Below, one piece after another: positions 34,701 through 49,700 of a stretch of 64,000 nt of DNA. Origin of the DNA: Cervus elaphus (lineage: Eukaryota; Chordata; Mammalia; Artiodactyla; Cervidae); assembly GCF_910594005.1 (NCBI RefSeq), contig NC_057815.1, positions 67,780,052 through 67,844,051 of the forward strand. Direction: 5' to 3'. Position 1 is the first letter of the stretch; every line of letters begins with the position of its first letter. Under the pieces are notes generated by a model. The model did no database searches. It was not told the DNA's origin and was given only the letters and a program-made list of their open reading frames with translations. Both the position numbers and the translations under genes were made by a program.

Positions 34701-37700
34701 TGCAACCTGGGACTCCCTCCCCTTATCACCTTCTCGATGTTACTAAACACGGGTCCTCCTCTTGACATCTCCTGCCTTCCGAGTTGGCCCCCGCACTGAC
34801 TGCCCCTCATTTGCCACTTGCCTATGTTGGTTTCTTCTCAGATCACCTCTCCTCTCTCCTCTCTTATCTCTACTTCTTGGAATCCCAGTCTCAGAGGCTA
34901 TTAGTAGATTCTTAACATCATGGACATTTAGCCTTGGGGCACATATTAGAACCTCTGAACCGCAGCACAGGAGGAGTCTCAGAGTACATATGCCTCAACT
35001 CCTGTGGCCATTCCCAGCCCCGGGCGGTAATCCCAGGGTCACCCTGCAGGGCCTCCCAGCCCCAGCTCACTCACCTTCACTTACACGGGGTGCATCCACT
35101 CCCTCAGGCTTTGGCCACCCCCTGAGAGAACGGAGCCAGCGTGTGCCATCAACAGGTCAAGCACGCCTGTTTTTCTTCAGCTCTTTTCCAGGTTCCCTCC
35201 CTCCTCCTGGCAAGCACAGCTACTCAAGACTGAGAAGTCTGTGGCCACCCCAGCCCTCCTCAGGGATCCATGGAGGATGTCTTCCGTGACCACCTTGGTG
35301 TCTCAACAGCTCTGGTGGCTGGGGTCTGCCCTTCTCATTCCAGGGACCTTCTCTGGCTGTGTCAGGAGTGGGTCAAGGGCCAGTGGGCCGGTGGGAGGCT
35401 GGCCCAAGGGCAGACGCTAGGTCACTCACCCACACAGCGGGGACAGCACTGCTGCGGCTCGGTCACGGGCTGGGGGCAGTGCACGGGCGGACAGTGGAGG
35501 CGGTAACAGCTCACGTGGGCATTCTGAAGGGGACACAGGGGTCAGTCCTGCTTCCAAACAGCCATTGCCTCCCACTGTCCTCTCCTCAACCCCCCTCCCG
35601 ACTATGGGGCGCTGCACTCTTTTTAAGCCTGCAGTGGGATAAAAGTGATAAATTCCACGTGTCCAGTCTCCCTCCCGCCTGCTCACTTGTGTGGCTCACT
35701 CATCCGTATCCCTTCCTACCACGGACGAGCGCACCACGTGCCTGGATTTGCACAGATCTCGTGTCCCTTAGTGGTGAGGGACGAAGGAGAGAAATACAAG
35801 TAAAAGACTTGGGTTATTTTGACACTGACTTTTTTAAAAGATTTTCTTTTTTTAATGTGGACCATTTAAAAAGTCTTTATTTAATTTGTTACAACATTGT
35901 TCCTACTTTATGTTTTGGGTTTTGACCCTGAGGTATGTGGGATCTTAGCTTCCCCAGGGAGTGAACCCACACCCCCGACATTGGAAGGCAAAGTCTTAAC
36001 CACTGGAGTGCCAGAGAAGTTCCTCAACATTGATCTCAACTGTGCTGTCTTAACTCCAAGACTTTGTTCTTTTACCTCTGGATCTGCGCCTCGTGGCTAA
36101 TGGAGGACTGTGACACACGAAGGCAGGTGACAGGGAAGTGGAGAATACTCAGGGCTCTGTGATCTGCTCCCTAAGTCTCTGAGAGGTGTGGGTGATCCCA
36201 CACACAGCCTTGGGACTGGAAGCAGAGGAAGGGCCTGAAGTTCTTAGGCTTTTTCAAATACAGCAAAGGAGAGAGAAGGGGCAGAGAAACATTCACAGGA
36301 AAATGAGCAGACATGGAAGAGCTGGAGGGAGAGGCCACCCCTGGAGGTTTTCCCAGGAGATTTGTCAGCCTGTCTCAGGTGGCCCACACCTTCCTCTCCC
36401 TTCTGCTCTAAGAGGTGTTGCCCTGGGTTGTAACAACCCAGTACATCTGTCTCTTCTATCCAGCGGAACAAGGACCAAGCCTCATTCTGTTCATCTCTCA
36501 ATTGTCAGCAAGGGGCCTTGCTCCAAGCGAGTGCCTACTGAAGTCTGAATGAGTGAATGAATGAGAACCAGCAGGGGAGGGAGAGATGGTCTCTTTCTTG
36601 GTCAAGTGGAGTTAGCTTTGTTTAAACTTTGAAGTTGCCGAGTGAGATTCCAGACCCTTGGCCCACCTGAGAGCCCCCAAAACACTTCTACCAAAGCAGC
36701 TTCCTGCCCCATGGAGAACCCTGGACCAGGCCCTAGTTCTGGGGTCACTGCTTCCTAAGATGGCCAGAGGTGATCACAAGGATTAATCCATGCTAAAGGG
36801 CATCCTAGAGTCCACAGAATCTGTCTGAGCTCTAAAAGTGGTCTTTTTGAGGCCTGGGACCCAGGGGTGCTGGATAAACATCCAGAGGGTGAATGGAGCC
36901 CCTCAGATGAGAAACTAAGATAGAATGCAAGGAACTTTGGTATCTGAAGAGTTAGAATCTGTCTCTTGATTCTGGCCTTGAAAGTATCAAGGAATGGAGA
37001 CGATGAGTGAGATGCAGCAGCAAGTAAGGTGGAAACAGGCTAGGGTGCAAAAGGTGAGGGGGCAAGGTGAGAGGCCTTGCAGTCAAAGGGTACCTCTCAG
37101 GAAAGTCATAACTACCATTTATTGCATGGCTACTAGGTAGGGGCATTATGTTATAGAAATGCATTATCTCACTGCTTACTCTCAACAACCCTAGTGGTAG
37201 GTATTATTATCCACGATTTTAAAATGAGAAAAGAACCTCTGAGAGGTTGCCTAAGACACACAGCAGGTGAGCACTGCGTAGGTCTGTGCACTTTCCGTGA
37301 TGCAGAAAATGCCTCAGGTGGAGGGAGCAGGGCCTCATTCATTCACTCAATATTTACTGCATGACAACTGGGCGCCATGTCCTCTTCTGCACCAGGGACA
37401 GTAAGCAAGAGACAAGAGTTCTGCTCTCACGGAGCTTCCATCCTAGCAGAGAGGGAGACAGACTATAAAAAATAAACAAGGAGGAACCAGATCATGTCAG
37501 ATGTTAAATTTATAACAGGAATAAAACAGGGTAACGTGATTGCGTTAACAAGGTTAGACTATTTTAGAAACAGCTGTAGAGAAAGCCTCATAAGGAGGTA
37601 ACTTTATGTCGTGCACTGCGAGATGAGAAGGAACCATTCCTGGGAAGATCTGGGGGAAGAACATTCCGAGGGGAGGAGCAAGCTAGAATGAGTTTGCAGC

Positions 37701-40700
37701 ATTGGCGCAGGTAGGAGATGAGGTTGGAGAACAAGGCAGAAGTCAGATGGTTCAGGGGGCATAGATCCCACAGCTGGCAATTTCAATTTTACTTTAGGTG
37801 CAATGACAAGCTATTGGAGGGTTTTAAGAGCTTCTGAATGACATGATTAGTTTTCTGTTCAGAAAAGATCCTTTGAGCTGCCATGCAGTGAACAGATTAG
37901 AAAGGGGTACAGGAAGAGGGTTTCCCTGGCAGTCCAATAGTTAAGATTTTGCCTTTAATGCAGGGGTGCCAGTTCGATCCCTAACTTGTCGCGGGGGGGC
38001 GGGGGGGAGCTGAGATCGCACATGCCTCACAGCCAAAAACCCAAAAAACCTAAAACAGAAGCAATATTGTAACAAATTCAATAAAGACCTTAAAAATGGT
38101 CAACACCAAAAAAATATTAAAAAAAGAGAAAAGGGGTACAGGGAGACTCTGGGATGCTCACAGAGCAGCCCAGGTGAGAGAGAAAGGTGGCTTAGATTAG
38201 GGGGAGTGATGATGATGGAAAGAAGGAAGGAATTCAGAGTGTATTTTGGGGATGTCAGCTACAGCCCCTTGGGGTGAGGAAACTGGGTATGTGTGAACTC
38301 CAGGGAGGGAGAAATGAATTAGCTCCACTGATCACAAAACTTGGACTTGGTCAACTGGACCGCATGATATGTCTGGAATTTTCTGTTATGGTTTCCTTCT
38401 TGTTTTTTGGCTATATTTCACAAAGTTCTTTTTGAAAAGGCTGATTGGCCTCAGATGTGCTAAGAAACCAAGGGGAGGCAGGGATGGGGGGCTGTGCTCC
38501 CATTGGCATCAGGTTTGACCAGGGGCCAACATGGTAGAAGCTGTGGGGAGTCAGAGGAAAAGACCCCAGGGGAGTAAGTCCCCAGTGGTCAGAGTCAGGA
38601 GAGGGGCTGGAGCACCCCCCTCCACCTTCTGGTGTTTCCTCAGAAGGTCTCCTCTGCTCCTACTCCAAGGACTGATTTAACAAGGGAGGCTCTCATAGCC
38701 TTGGCTGTGCAGGGAAAGAGGGGTCCAAGGGGCTGGCTCTAGGTGGGACTAGGTACCCCACTCCCCAGCACCAGCACCTGGACAGACACACCTCTGGACT
38801 TCACACCAATGAGGCTGGCCCCCGGCAGCTGAGCCAGGGCCAAGGGGATTCAAGCCTCCTCAATCACTCTCTCCTTCCCCATCCTCCAGCCCCACACCCA
38901 GCCTGGGAATTCTGGACCACATGAGGGTTTCATTTACCCCACCTAGTTGACTGTACAAGGTCCTGTGCTGGGTTGGGGTGGGCTGGGAGGACAGAGGTTT
39001 TCAAAAAAATCTGGTCTCTCAGAGTGCTCGGGGCTGGTGCACTGGGATGACCCTGAGGGATGGGATGGGGAGGGAGGTGGGAGGCGGGTTCAGGACGGGG
39101 AACACATGTACGCCTATGGCTGATTCATGTCAATGTATGGCAAAAACCACTACAATATTGTAAAGTAATTAGCCTCCAATTAAAATAAATAAATTAAAAA
39201 AAAAAATCTGGTCTCTGCCCTAGTTGATGCAGCCTTCGGCAAGACCCCGACCTGGGCAACAGTAAGTACCCAGGAAGACCTGCTCCTAGGGCTCCATGGA
39301 GGAGGGGCAGTAACTGACAGACAGACAACCATTGTACCTGGTTGACAGTGATCAGGAGAAAGAGGCAGAGAAACTTATGTGGCCTCCAGAGGAAGAAAAT
39401 ACTTTCAGGTGAGGGATCAAGTAAAGCTATTGGTGGAGGTGGCATTTGAGCAAAGTTGCAAAGAATAAACATTTAGACCAGCGGCATTGGGAAATGCAGC
39501 CTAAGGCTGGGCAGCAAGAAAGGCCGCTGGAGGAGGAAGCAGGAGGAAAGGAAGGATTAGGGAGTCAGGTCAGGAAGACTCTGCCTTCTGCTGCGTGGGC
39601 ACGGGAGGCTGGTGGCAGCAGGAAAGAAGGCTGGGTGAGAGAGGGTAGGTTCGTGTCCTCATCCCAGCCCAGCCACTGATCCACTGTGCGATTTATCTCT
39701 AGGAGGCCCACAGTAGGCATCTATGCCCATGCCTGAGATAGTCAGTAGTGAAGTGGTGTGGCCCCAAGCCCCTCAGTTGCTACTGATAGACCACAGTTCT
39801 ATGGGGGCCTGGTTCCAGAGTACCCCCCACTCCAAAGTCAGGCTGTCCTCTTTCCCTCCAGGGTGCCTTCCCTGGGGATCTCCCAGACATACCTGTCACA
39901 GGAGGCCAGAGGAACCTACCTCGGAGCAAGTGCAGCGAAGGCAGTACATCAGGCCCTGAGGCTCCAGGTAGGGATGCCAGCTCTCGCCGGGGGCGTATCT
40001 CTTCCCATGGAAAAGGCAGAACATGTCTGGGCCTGGCAAACCAACCAGTGCTTTGTGAGTCCCAGGAGGCTCCAGCCCGGAGTCCCTGCTTCATCCCTCC
40101 TTCTTTCTGACTCTAGGAAGGATGTCATCTGGACACTCCAGCAAAAGAGAATCCACAGGACATGCTCTCCTAGTCAGGGAGCCAGAATGACTGAGTTTCC
40201 ATATCAGCTTGACTGGCTGTGACTGTGGGCATGTCACTGGCCTTCTGCGAACTTCGACACTTCTCTCACAGAGTGGTTAGGGGATCAAGCAGTGAACATG
40301 CTTTTTACAGATTTAAATTGTGGTAGAAATGTTAGTTATTATAATTAGATGAATAATCTGAGGCCCAGAGAGGCCAAACTATACCTCTTAGGACACACAG
40401 TAAGTCAGTCATCAAGCAAGGATGACACCCGGAGCCTCTTGACTCTCAGGGCAGTGCTCCTGCTCCCATAGTCACTCTTGCTTCCACTTCCTCTGTCCCA
40501 TTTTGCTTATTTATTTACTACATCTCTGCACCATCCTCTCTCTTGCCCCCTGCTGCTCACCTGCCTAAACACACACACACACACACACACACACTCTCTC
40601 TCTCTCTCTCTGGGCCACGTGATGTATCTCTTGAATAAAACTACTGAAAGCAGCTCCCTGCTTTCATACTATGCTGTGTCCCTATACATACTCACTGAGC

Positions 40701-43700
40701 TCTGATCCTTAGGTGCTTGAATCAGGAAAACAAAGTGCTGCCTGGTGAAAGGTTGTTACAAAACTGACTTTTAAAATATCCATAAAAATGGTCAATGGTA
40801 CTGTGACTGCACATCAATTGATTATTTTTGTAATGATTTACAACTGATATTTACAAATGATTTACAACTGATACAAACAACTGATATGTTGTCAACATGT
40901 AGATGAATGCTTTTTAAGAATGATTGAAATAGTTTATTTCCTTATGTGGGTTAGGTATCTCTCCTGCAATCCTGATTTCTTGAGACCTCCACCCTCTGTC
41001 CTTTCATAGCCAGTCAGTTGCCCAGTCTTTTGAGCTCTGTCTGGAATACTCGTGTCCTCACCGCTTACTAGCTCTGCACCCAGCCCCAGGTCAGGGCTCC
41101 ATGTCAGGGGTTGAGACCTCCTTGCCCTGCCCCTCAGCCTTTGGCCTTATCCCTTGCCAACCCTCCTGCATACGGGTACCTCATGATTTTTACAACAGAG
41201 AAGGGATGCTATCATTCTACAAAAAACTCTCCATTACATAAAGAATAATCTAAGCTCTTTTAGGGGGGAATCTGGAAGGCCCAGCACAAGCTAAGTGTCT
41301 GTAAAGACATACTAAATTAAATGAGATTGAAATTTGGAGAAAGGAACCAATGTTTATCGATGACATTCTATTTATATAAATTACTTATCTTATTAGCATC
41401 AATGTTTTGACAATTAAATTAGATAATGCTTGGAAAACGCTCACTTAGCCCAGTTCCTGACACATAGTTGAATGCTATAATTATGACAATTATGGTAACA
41501 ATGACCCTGCTGGATGGACATTATCATCTGTTCCAGATTTAAGAGGATAAGGCAGTTTCGCAGGGTCATTGGGATTGTTACAATTGTTAATTGTAAGAAA
41601 ATTAGATGAGAAAACTGAGGAGCTGCAAAGACCAAGCTGACTTGCCTGAGGCCACCCAGCTATCGATTTGAACCCAGGACCCCATGCTCCCAAGCAGACT
41701 TCCCTTCAGTTCACCTCACCTGCTATGGTTTTTTTGCTCAAACTCAGGGCCTCGAAGTTTCTTGTCTCCACTGGCCACCATCCCCCTTTCCCAAATTTTT
41801 TTTTCTTGGTCCTCTATTAATCTAGAATCTAGAGGTTGCTCTCCATGCCTCTGTCCTGTACACTTTCTAGAGTCTCACACTTCCTGAATCATTCTCTTAG
41901 ACACTTAAACTCTGCAGAATCACAGAGCATCGAAAACAGTATAGTAGCAGGAGCAGCTCACCCTCAAGATAGGAATTCCCCCTCCACGTTGAGGGTGGGC
42001 TGGGATGGAGGACAGGAGTTAAGGGCCATTTTTTTTTTTTTTTTTAAGGGCCATTCTTAACCTTTAGAAAGTTGCCTTTGTGAGAAGCTGAGACCAGCCT
42101 CCTTGGCTTCCCGCACTGCTTCTGTTGTGCCACTTGGGTTTCCCAGAACAAAGATTTGAGGCCATGGCCATGATGCCCTCAGGGTCTGTGCTTCGGGGGC
42201 CACTGAGGACCATGGCTTGGTTTACTCCCCATCTGCTCCTCAGCCCCACAAAGTAGAGGGGGGATCAGACAGCAGATCCCATTCCCAGCAAGGCCCCGGC
42301 TGGCCCGTATCAAATGAACAGTGTTTATCTCTCAGCCTCCGCTGGCAGAGAGGGCAGGACACAGGCCCAGCTGGGGTGCTTGTCAGAGCCAGCCCAACTC
42401 TCCAAGGATTGAATAATGTCTTTCTTCCTCAGTCCCCTCCCCCGACCAGGAAAGGGCGCAATTGCAACACTGCTGAGGCCTTAGGACTTAGCCTTGCTGT
42501 TGAAGAAATCCTGTCCCACCTTCCCTGGGACAGCCCTGCAGCCTGACCCTTGTGCCAGCTGGCACCCCCACTCCCTCCCCGCGCCTGCTCAGAGTGTGAA
42601 GACAGAGAGAATACATCAGCTCATGCCCAGGTCAGGAGGCCCCTTCTCCCCACTGATGGACCTGGCAGCAGCTAAGAATATGGGGGTCCTGGCAAACTGT
42701 CCCTCAACCCCAGGAGCCACAATCCCCACCCCACCACGCCCTCCAAGGTGAGAAGCACAAGGAAGGGTGGCATTGCCTGGAGCTCCCTCTTCTAGGGAGG
42801 TGAGTGCCCAAGGCCACGCCAAAACCAGGCAGGAGGAGGAACTGGCAAGACTGCAGGCTGCCTCCGCCATGCAGCTCTGGCACTCGCCCCATCCTTGCAC
42901 TTGGCTGGTAGGGGCTCTAGCTCCTTATGCCACGAATTCACTGTGTGATGTTGAGCAAAGACCCTTGCTTCCCTTCTCTGGGCCTCACTTTCCCATCTTC
43001 AAAATAAGGAGTGGGCATGAACTCTGATCTTCACAGGTTTTCTGTACAGATACTTTATGAATCCATGATGTCAACATTCTAAGACTCCAAGGTTCTAAGT
43101 TTCTCAGACTTAAGATTTGAGAATTCCAAGCTGCTGAGAGCCTACATATCATGAGACAACAAAGCTTCTAGAACTGCATGATGTTGTGATTCTAAGATTT
43201 GATCATTTCAAGCTTCCATGATTCAGGATGTGTTGATGGTTCTGTATACCTAGACTCGCAGGGGCTCCAAACAGGCTAGGATGAGGCCCAGGCACCCAGT
43301 GCCGCCGATCCTGAGAGACACGGAGAAGGAGGCAAAGTCTGCTTCTCACATCCCCTCCCTTCTCTTCCCCTTTCTGTGGTACTCTGTGGTCTTCCCACTC
43401 TGGCTCTGGCACCCCACCACCACATCTCCAACCACCCATCATCTGTTTCTCCAACTTACGGACCAATTGCACTTTCTCTCAGGGGACTTTAGCAGTTAAT
43501 GACCCCAGCAGTGATGTCTAATCCAGGAAGACATTAGTGGAGGAAGTTTTTGTTTGAGGAGGATGATTGGAGCTGTTCTAGGCTTTAGAGAGACAGAGAA
43601 AAACAGGAACAGGTCTCATCCCCCTCACCCAGTGTGTGTATAGTCCCCAAACTCTGATGTCAGAGTCAGATAGGCTGGGGTTCCAATTGAATTTGGCTTG

Positions 43701-46700
43701 TATTTGCAACCATTTAGCTTGCATTTAGACAAGCTATTTAAACACTTCAGGCCCCAGTTTCCATATTTGTCAAATGGTCGAGTAATAATCTTGACCTTTT
43801 GGGGGTTATTGCAAAATTAAGTCAAATAACATATATAATATGACTAATGCCTGTCACATATTAGATGCTCAGCCAAATGGTATGCTAAAAACAAAGAGAC
43901 AAAGCAGACCTTGTTGCTGATCCCAAATTTCCCTAACAATTTCTGTTTCTCATAGTAGTCTTCTTACTCCCAGAATCCTATGGGCAGCCCCCAGGTACCC
44001 AGAACATCATGGCACCTGCCACTAAGGTCAAACCTTCTAGGTCTCAAGGTTGGAGGCAGAGAGACCACAGGAGGCTGTTACAGTCATCTCTTCTGAGATC
44101 GTGCTGGCCTGGAGCAAGGCAGATGCAGTGCTGGGAGACAGAAATACAGATTTGAGGACTACTTACTAGGTACCGTGGGTAGGTTTTCAGACACACTGAT
44201 GTGGGTAGAGAGGGTGAAGGGGCAGTCAAGGATGGGACTGAGGTTTCAGGCCTGAATAACTAAGTGAATGTGGGGTTCTTAGCACATAGGCAGCAAATGT
44301 TATCATTAATTTTGATGTTTTATTATCATTAGTAATAGTAACATTGGTTCCTGAATTCATGTACTGGACATTTTGTATATCAAGTTATATATGCCCATGG
44401 ACCTAGTACATGCCTAAATAAGACCTAGTGCCCACCCTCAAGGAGTTTGCAGCTCAATGAAGAAGACTGCTGCTGCTGCTAAGTCACTTCAGTCGTGTCC
44501 GACTCTGTGCAACCCCATAGACGGCAGCCCACCAGGCTCCCCCGTCCCTGGGATTCTCCAGGCAAGAACAGTGGAGTGGGTTGCCATTTTCTTCTCCAGT
44601 GTATGAAAATGAAAAGTGAAAGTAAAGTCACTCAGTCGTGTCCGACTCTTAGCAACCCCATGGACTGCAGCCTACCAGGCTCCTCCTTCCATGGGATTTT
44701 CCAGGCAAGAGTACTGGAGTGGGGTGCCATTGCCTTCTCCAAATGAAGAAGACAGATAAATATAATACATACAGTCAGACAAATGCTGACAGAGGAAACA
44801 TGGGATCTTCGGGGAAGTCTTCCCTGAGCAGATGCCTGAACTGGAGCTTGAAGGAGTTAACAAGGTGGAGTCGGGCAGAGTAGAAGCTGCATGCAAAGGC
44901 ATGGGGTGAGAGTGACTGTGGTCCATGTAGTCCCCGGAAGGTGACTGGGGTGTGTTGGCTGCTGGTTCCCCTCCCTGCAGGAAACACCCAGTTGGCTAGG
45001 GCAAAGCCGAACCTCTTTACCTGATGATTGAACTTTGTTGACCTAATCTGAATTCAAGGTAGCTATGTTTATCAGACAGACTCTGGTATCTGTCACAGTG
45101 TTATCATGTCACTCCACCCTATGATGAGCAGGCTCCTGCTTTTCCTGCAGAACTCTCTGTGGTGGCCCTTTTTTAAGCCTCACATCCTCTTGCTAAACTT
45201 CTCACTCTTCCCATCCCCACCCAGCCCCCACTCTCACTCCTTCATGCTTCTGTACCTTTACCCATGATCTTTCTTCACCTGGAATGTGATTCCCCATCTC
45301 CAGTGTTGGACCAACTCCTCATCCTCCAAAGCCCATTTAGATGCCATCCTGTGAAGCCATCCCAAACTCCCAGGCCACTTGCCAGTCCTTTCCGGTGATC
45401 CTACAGACTGAGTTCAGCCCTCTGTCACAATTTGCATCATACTAGGTTAGAAGTACTTTTTGAATGGACTTCTCTTCTGTACTGAACTGTGAGTTTCTTG
45501 AGAGCAAGGGCCAATGGCATTCATTTCTCTATCCCCAGTGTTCTGTGCAGAGCCTACACAGAGCCAATGCTTGGTAAATGAATATGTGATGAAAGAATGG
45601 AGTTAAGGGAGGTTTTGGAGGAGGAGGCGATTGCTGGTCACTCATCTTGGAAACCTCCTGCTTCAACCAAAAGAGAACTTCATCATGTGACAGAAGAGCC
45701 AAATCTCTTTGGGCACTTTGGCCTTGCCGCCTAACAGAAATTGGCCCTGGACCTCCCCTTTCCAGTTCCCATTATCTGAACTCCTAAACTATTCACCAAA
45801 CATTGTTTACAAAAAAGCAGGAGCCCAGGAAGATATGAGGCTGAGTGATTTCATGATCTTCACATGTAAGTCTAAATTCCCAAGCTGTCTCATCCAAGGT
45901 TATCCCATAGTTTGCCTTGAGACTCTCATGGTCCCTTAAGATCTCTTAAGGGGTAGTCAGGAGTGGGTAGTGTTGCTGGGAATTCTTCCAAGAGGAGGCA
46001 GAAAAGACAACAAGAATATTCTGGGCTGCAGAACAGGTAGGATGAGACCTAGAGAAGGGCACCAGGTGGACCTGGGGCTGGAACTGTGGCTGGTCTGACC
46101 CCAGCCTGCAAGAACTCAGGAAACCTGAGTGAGCCAGCCTGCATGGGGATGTGAGAATGTTTACATCTCTTCCCTCAGGCCCACTCTGCTGTAGTTTATT
46201 TATTTATAGTTCCCTTTCACACCAACAAACTTGCTCCTCTCTGAGACATAAGCTCTGTGCTGGGTACTGGCACTCAATGAGGGAGGCCTCCTAAGGGTAT
46301 CAGAAGTAAAAACCTCAGCTCTTCAGTGGATGAGCTGTGCAGTCTAGGGAAAGGACCCTGGCTTCTCTGAACCTGAATTCTTATCTGGCACATGACAGAT
46401 GCCTAGGAGCATAGAAGGACCTCAAAGGAGAGAGTCAGCAAACCAGGAAAGACAGCTCAGTTGCCTGGCAAGGGTCAGTGGGTGGAAAAGAAGCTATTTA
46501 CCTTCTCTTCTTCCATGGACATGTATTAACACATTTATAGATTCAAAAAAATCTTAGAAGGAGAAGGAAATGGCAACCCACTCCAGTATTCTTGCCTGGA
46601 AAGTTCCATGGACAGAGAAGCCTGGCAGGCTACAGTCCATGGGGTTGCAAAGAGTCAGACACAACTGAGTGACTAACACACAAAATCTTAGAAAGTTAGG

Positions 46701-49700
46701 GATTGAGAGATTATGTCCAGTCCCCTATTTTACAGATGTGGACACAGTCTCAGAGACGGCCTGAGCCTGGTCTAAGATAATTGATTTTTGCCAGCATGAA
46801 CGCCAATGCCAGTTTTCAGATCCAGGTGGGTGGGGGCTTCTTATAGGAATGCCCATCCCCTAACGGACAGGATCAGAAGAAATGGCTTTAAAGTGCAAAC
46901 AGAAGGATTCAGCTGAGATAAAGGAAGAACCTTGACTATAAGCATGGGTAACAGAGTATGAAACAGGCTTCTCTGGATGAGATCCTGCCCAGAGGCAGAG
47001 GGACGCCTGCAACGATCTCTGTACTGCACCTCCCAGCAGCACGGCTCACACACCAGTTCTCTCATTTGGGAGTCCAGGGGATTCACAGTCTCTCTCCCAG
47101 AGCCTGGTGCCATGGTCGGCGGCTGGGGGAACTTGAGAGGCCAGCCCTGGAACAGGTGCAACAGCTGGAGCAACGGCACAGCTGCTGCCCGGCTCCGCTC
47201 AGCGGCCTGCAAGCGAGTGAGTGAGACAGAGACCTCTACTGGTGGGAGAGAGAGGTGCAGAACCTCCCGAGAGGCAGAGAGGGATCTGACTGGAGCCAGA
47301 TGTCAGCCCTCTGCACCCACTGTCCCAGGCCCTCTAGGCCCTTTCTGTTGGTGTCTGAATATCCACCAACAGTGGCTGTCTGAATATCCACTCCTCCCGG
47401 AGGGCAAGGGTACCAGGCTGAAGACCCACACTCCCCCAACTCCCTTTTCCAAAGGCCAGAGTGGACCCTGAACCAAGGCAATAGCATCTTTGGGTCTTAG
47501 AATCATGGGATGTTAAAGCTGGAAAAGTCCTCAATGATTATCTATTTGACTCCCACCATCTTGCTCTACAGCTGGGAAAACTCAGGGGCAGAGAAAGGCA
47601 ACCTGCCGTGGGTCACAGTTGGAACTGGAGGCAGAGCCAGGACTGGAGCCCTGACCTTCCGATTCCACCCGTACCATGTCATAGCGTGGAAGCTCCTTTC
47701 CTGCCCCCACCCTGCTTCTGGGGTCTGGGGTTTTGTCACTTGGGACCAAAAACTTTGATTTCCATGGAATACAAAAACCTTGGAGGTAGAAGAGCTGGTG
47801 GTTTTACCTGATAATCGACTCTCTCCTGAAGTCAGGACTGGATGGAGGGAGAGATGAGAAAACATAACAGCTGTACATCTTAAAGCAGGGGGCGGTTAGG
47901 AGAGGGGGCACAGTTAGTGAGGAAGAGCGCGAAGGAGAGGAGCTGGCAGAGGAGGAAGAGCACTGGAGAGGGAGTCAAGGTACGGGGCAGGTTCTCATTC
48001 CACAGACAGAGGTGGGGACAGGTGCCCAGAGTGACTGACGTTATACACACATGTGGCTCAGCCTGGGACTGTACTGGTCAGTGACCAGATTAGGGGCCCA
48101 CCCTGGCTAAGGGCTCTAGGTGGGAATGGAAATGGGGCTTGATCCATAGTAGTGTCTGAGGATTAGAGTCAGTCTGTGGCTGGAGTTGAGACTCAGTTTG
48201 GGCTGGGATCAAGGCTCAATCTGTGGCTGGAAATAGAGCCAAGGATAGAATAACTTTTGCTTGAATACCCTTGCACTTTAAACTAAGGAGCAAGCTGCCA
48301 TACATGTTCACAGGCCCTACACATTCTGCAGGACTGGGCCACCTCAGGAATCAGACACCACAGGGTTTGAGAATTTCTGTGAGTACCCCTTCTGAAAGCA
48401 CCTGAGATGTCACCAGATTTCTTACTTATAACAGGCCCCAGATCTTACTAACTAAACTTACTGAACTAAGACGAGGGCCTTCACAGGAGATCTTCAGACA
48501 AGACCTTAGCAAATGACTATAGGGTTGTTTCTAGATTCATAGGTTATTAGCATTACACAGAATGAGGCTCAAAGAAGGAAATGGTTTGTCCTAATTCACA
48601 CAACCAGTAAGTGTTAAATCTGGGACTAGGGTCCAGGTCTCCGTTCTTTTCTTTAACAAATTTGCTGTGTGACCTTGGACAAGTCACTCGCTCTTTCTGG
48701 GCTTCAGTTTAACTGTGAGGAATGGCACACTGAGGGGTAGAAACAGGTGACTTTCAAAAGTTCTTTCAGCTTTGAAACCACAGCATCTTACACCCCTTTG
48801 ACTACCTCCACATCACCTTAACTCAACAATTCTGCTCCAAGGTTTTTCTTGCATGTCGGTAACTAAGCTCAAGTCTAGGAGAGATGGAATACTGGCAGCA
48901 CCTAGTGAGAAATATGGCCCGAAGAGTGGAAGCACAGAGGAGGGAAGATCAGAGTGGATCAGATGGCAGGGAGAGTTTTCTGGAAGAGGTGTGACCTAAG
49001 CTAGGCTTGTAGAGGGCTGACAGGCTCTGGGAGGCAAGGAGGAGAGCTGTGGGTAGGATGTGAGCAATCTACATAAAGATGATTCTAGGCCATCTTTCTA
49101 AGATGCATCCAGGGCAATGAAATCTGGGGGTTAAGAGCCATGTGCCAAGGGCGGCAGGCATTAAGGGCATCCTGTGCTAATTCTCTTTTAAGAAGCAACA
49201 AGAAAGTGTTGGGAGGAAACCTCCAGGCCTCAAGGAGGAGGAGGAGACACTGACAGAGCAGTAGGCATTGTGCTGGGCACTTACCAGTCATCTCTAATCC
49301 TCCCAAGAAGCCTTCAGGTGAGTGTGTGTCTTAGATGCAGAAAGTGAGGCTCAGAGACGTTGTCACTTACGAAAAGCCACACAACTACTAAGGGGCAGAG
49401 TCAGGACTTGAACTAACACTGGGCTCTTTTCAGGACTTGTTACTAAGGACTTCTGTGAATCTCATGCTGGTGGCCGCCCAGAGACAAACAGACATGCAGC
49501 CTGCCCTGATGATCAGAGATAGGAATGAAACAATATCCAGTAATGCTGGCTCCAGAAAGTCATGTGTAAAAGAAGGCAGAGATGGAGGAGCTGAGCTGTG
49601 GAGAGGAACGTGCTCTAGGCTGGGAAAATGGGGTTTCATCCCAGGCTGTGCCCTGTGTAACCTGGGGTGGACCACTGCCCGTACTGGGCCTTGGTTTCTT

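Larger units (their letters stand above)
35524..39919 (-). other. CHRDL2: CHRDL2 intron 2
   Basis: 4.4-kb intron with one antisense and one sense CHR-type SINE, MIR remnants near 37110-37300 (antisense), an old repeat at 37340-37560 and an L1 tail at 39098. Confidence 0.8.

Noticed and set aside
40569..40611. CA/CT repeat as an unusual element
   Set aside because: It is an ordinary compound microsatellite of modest length.
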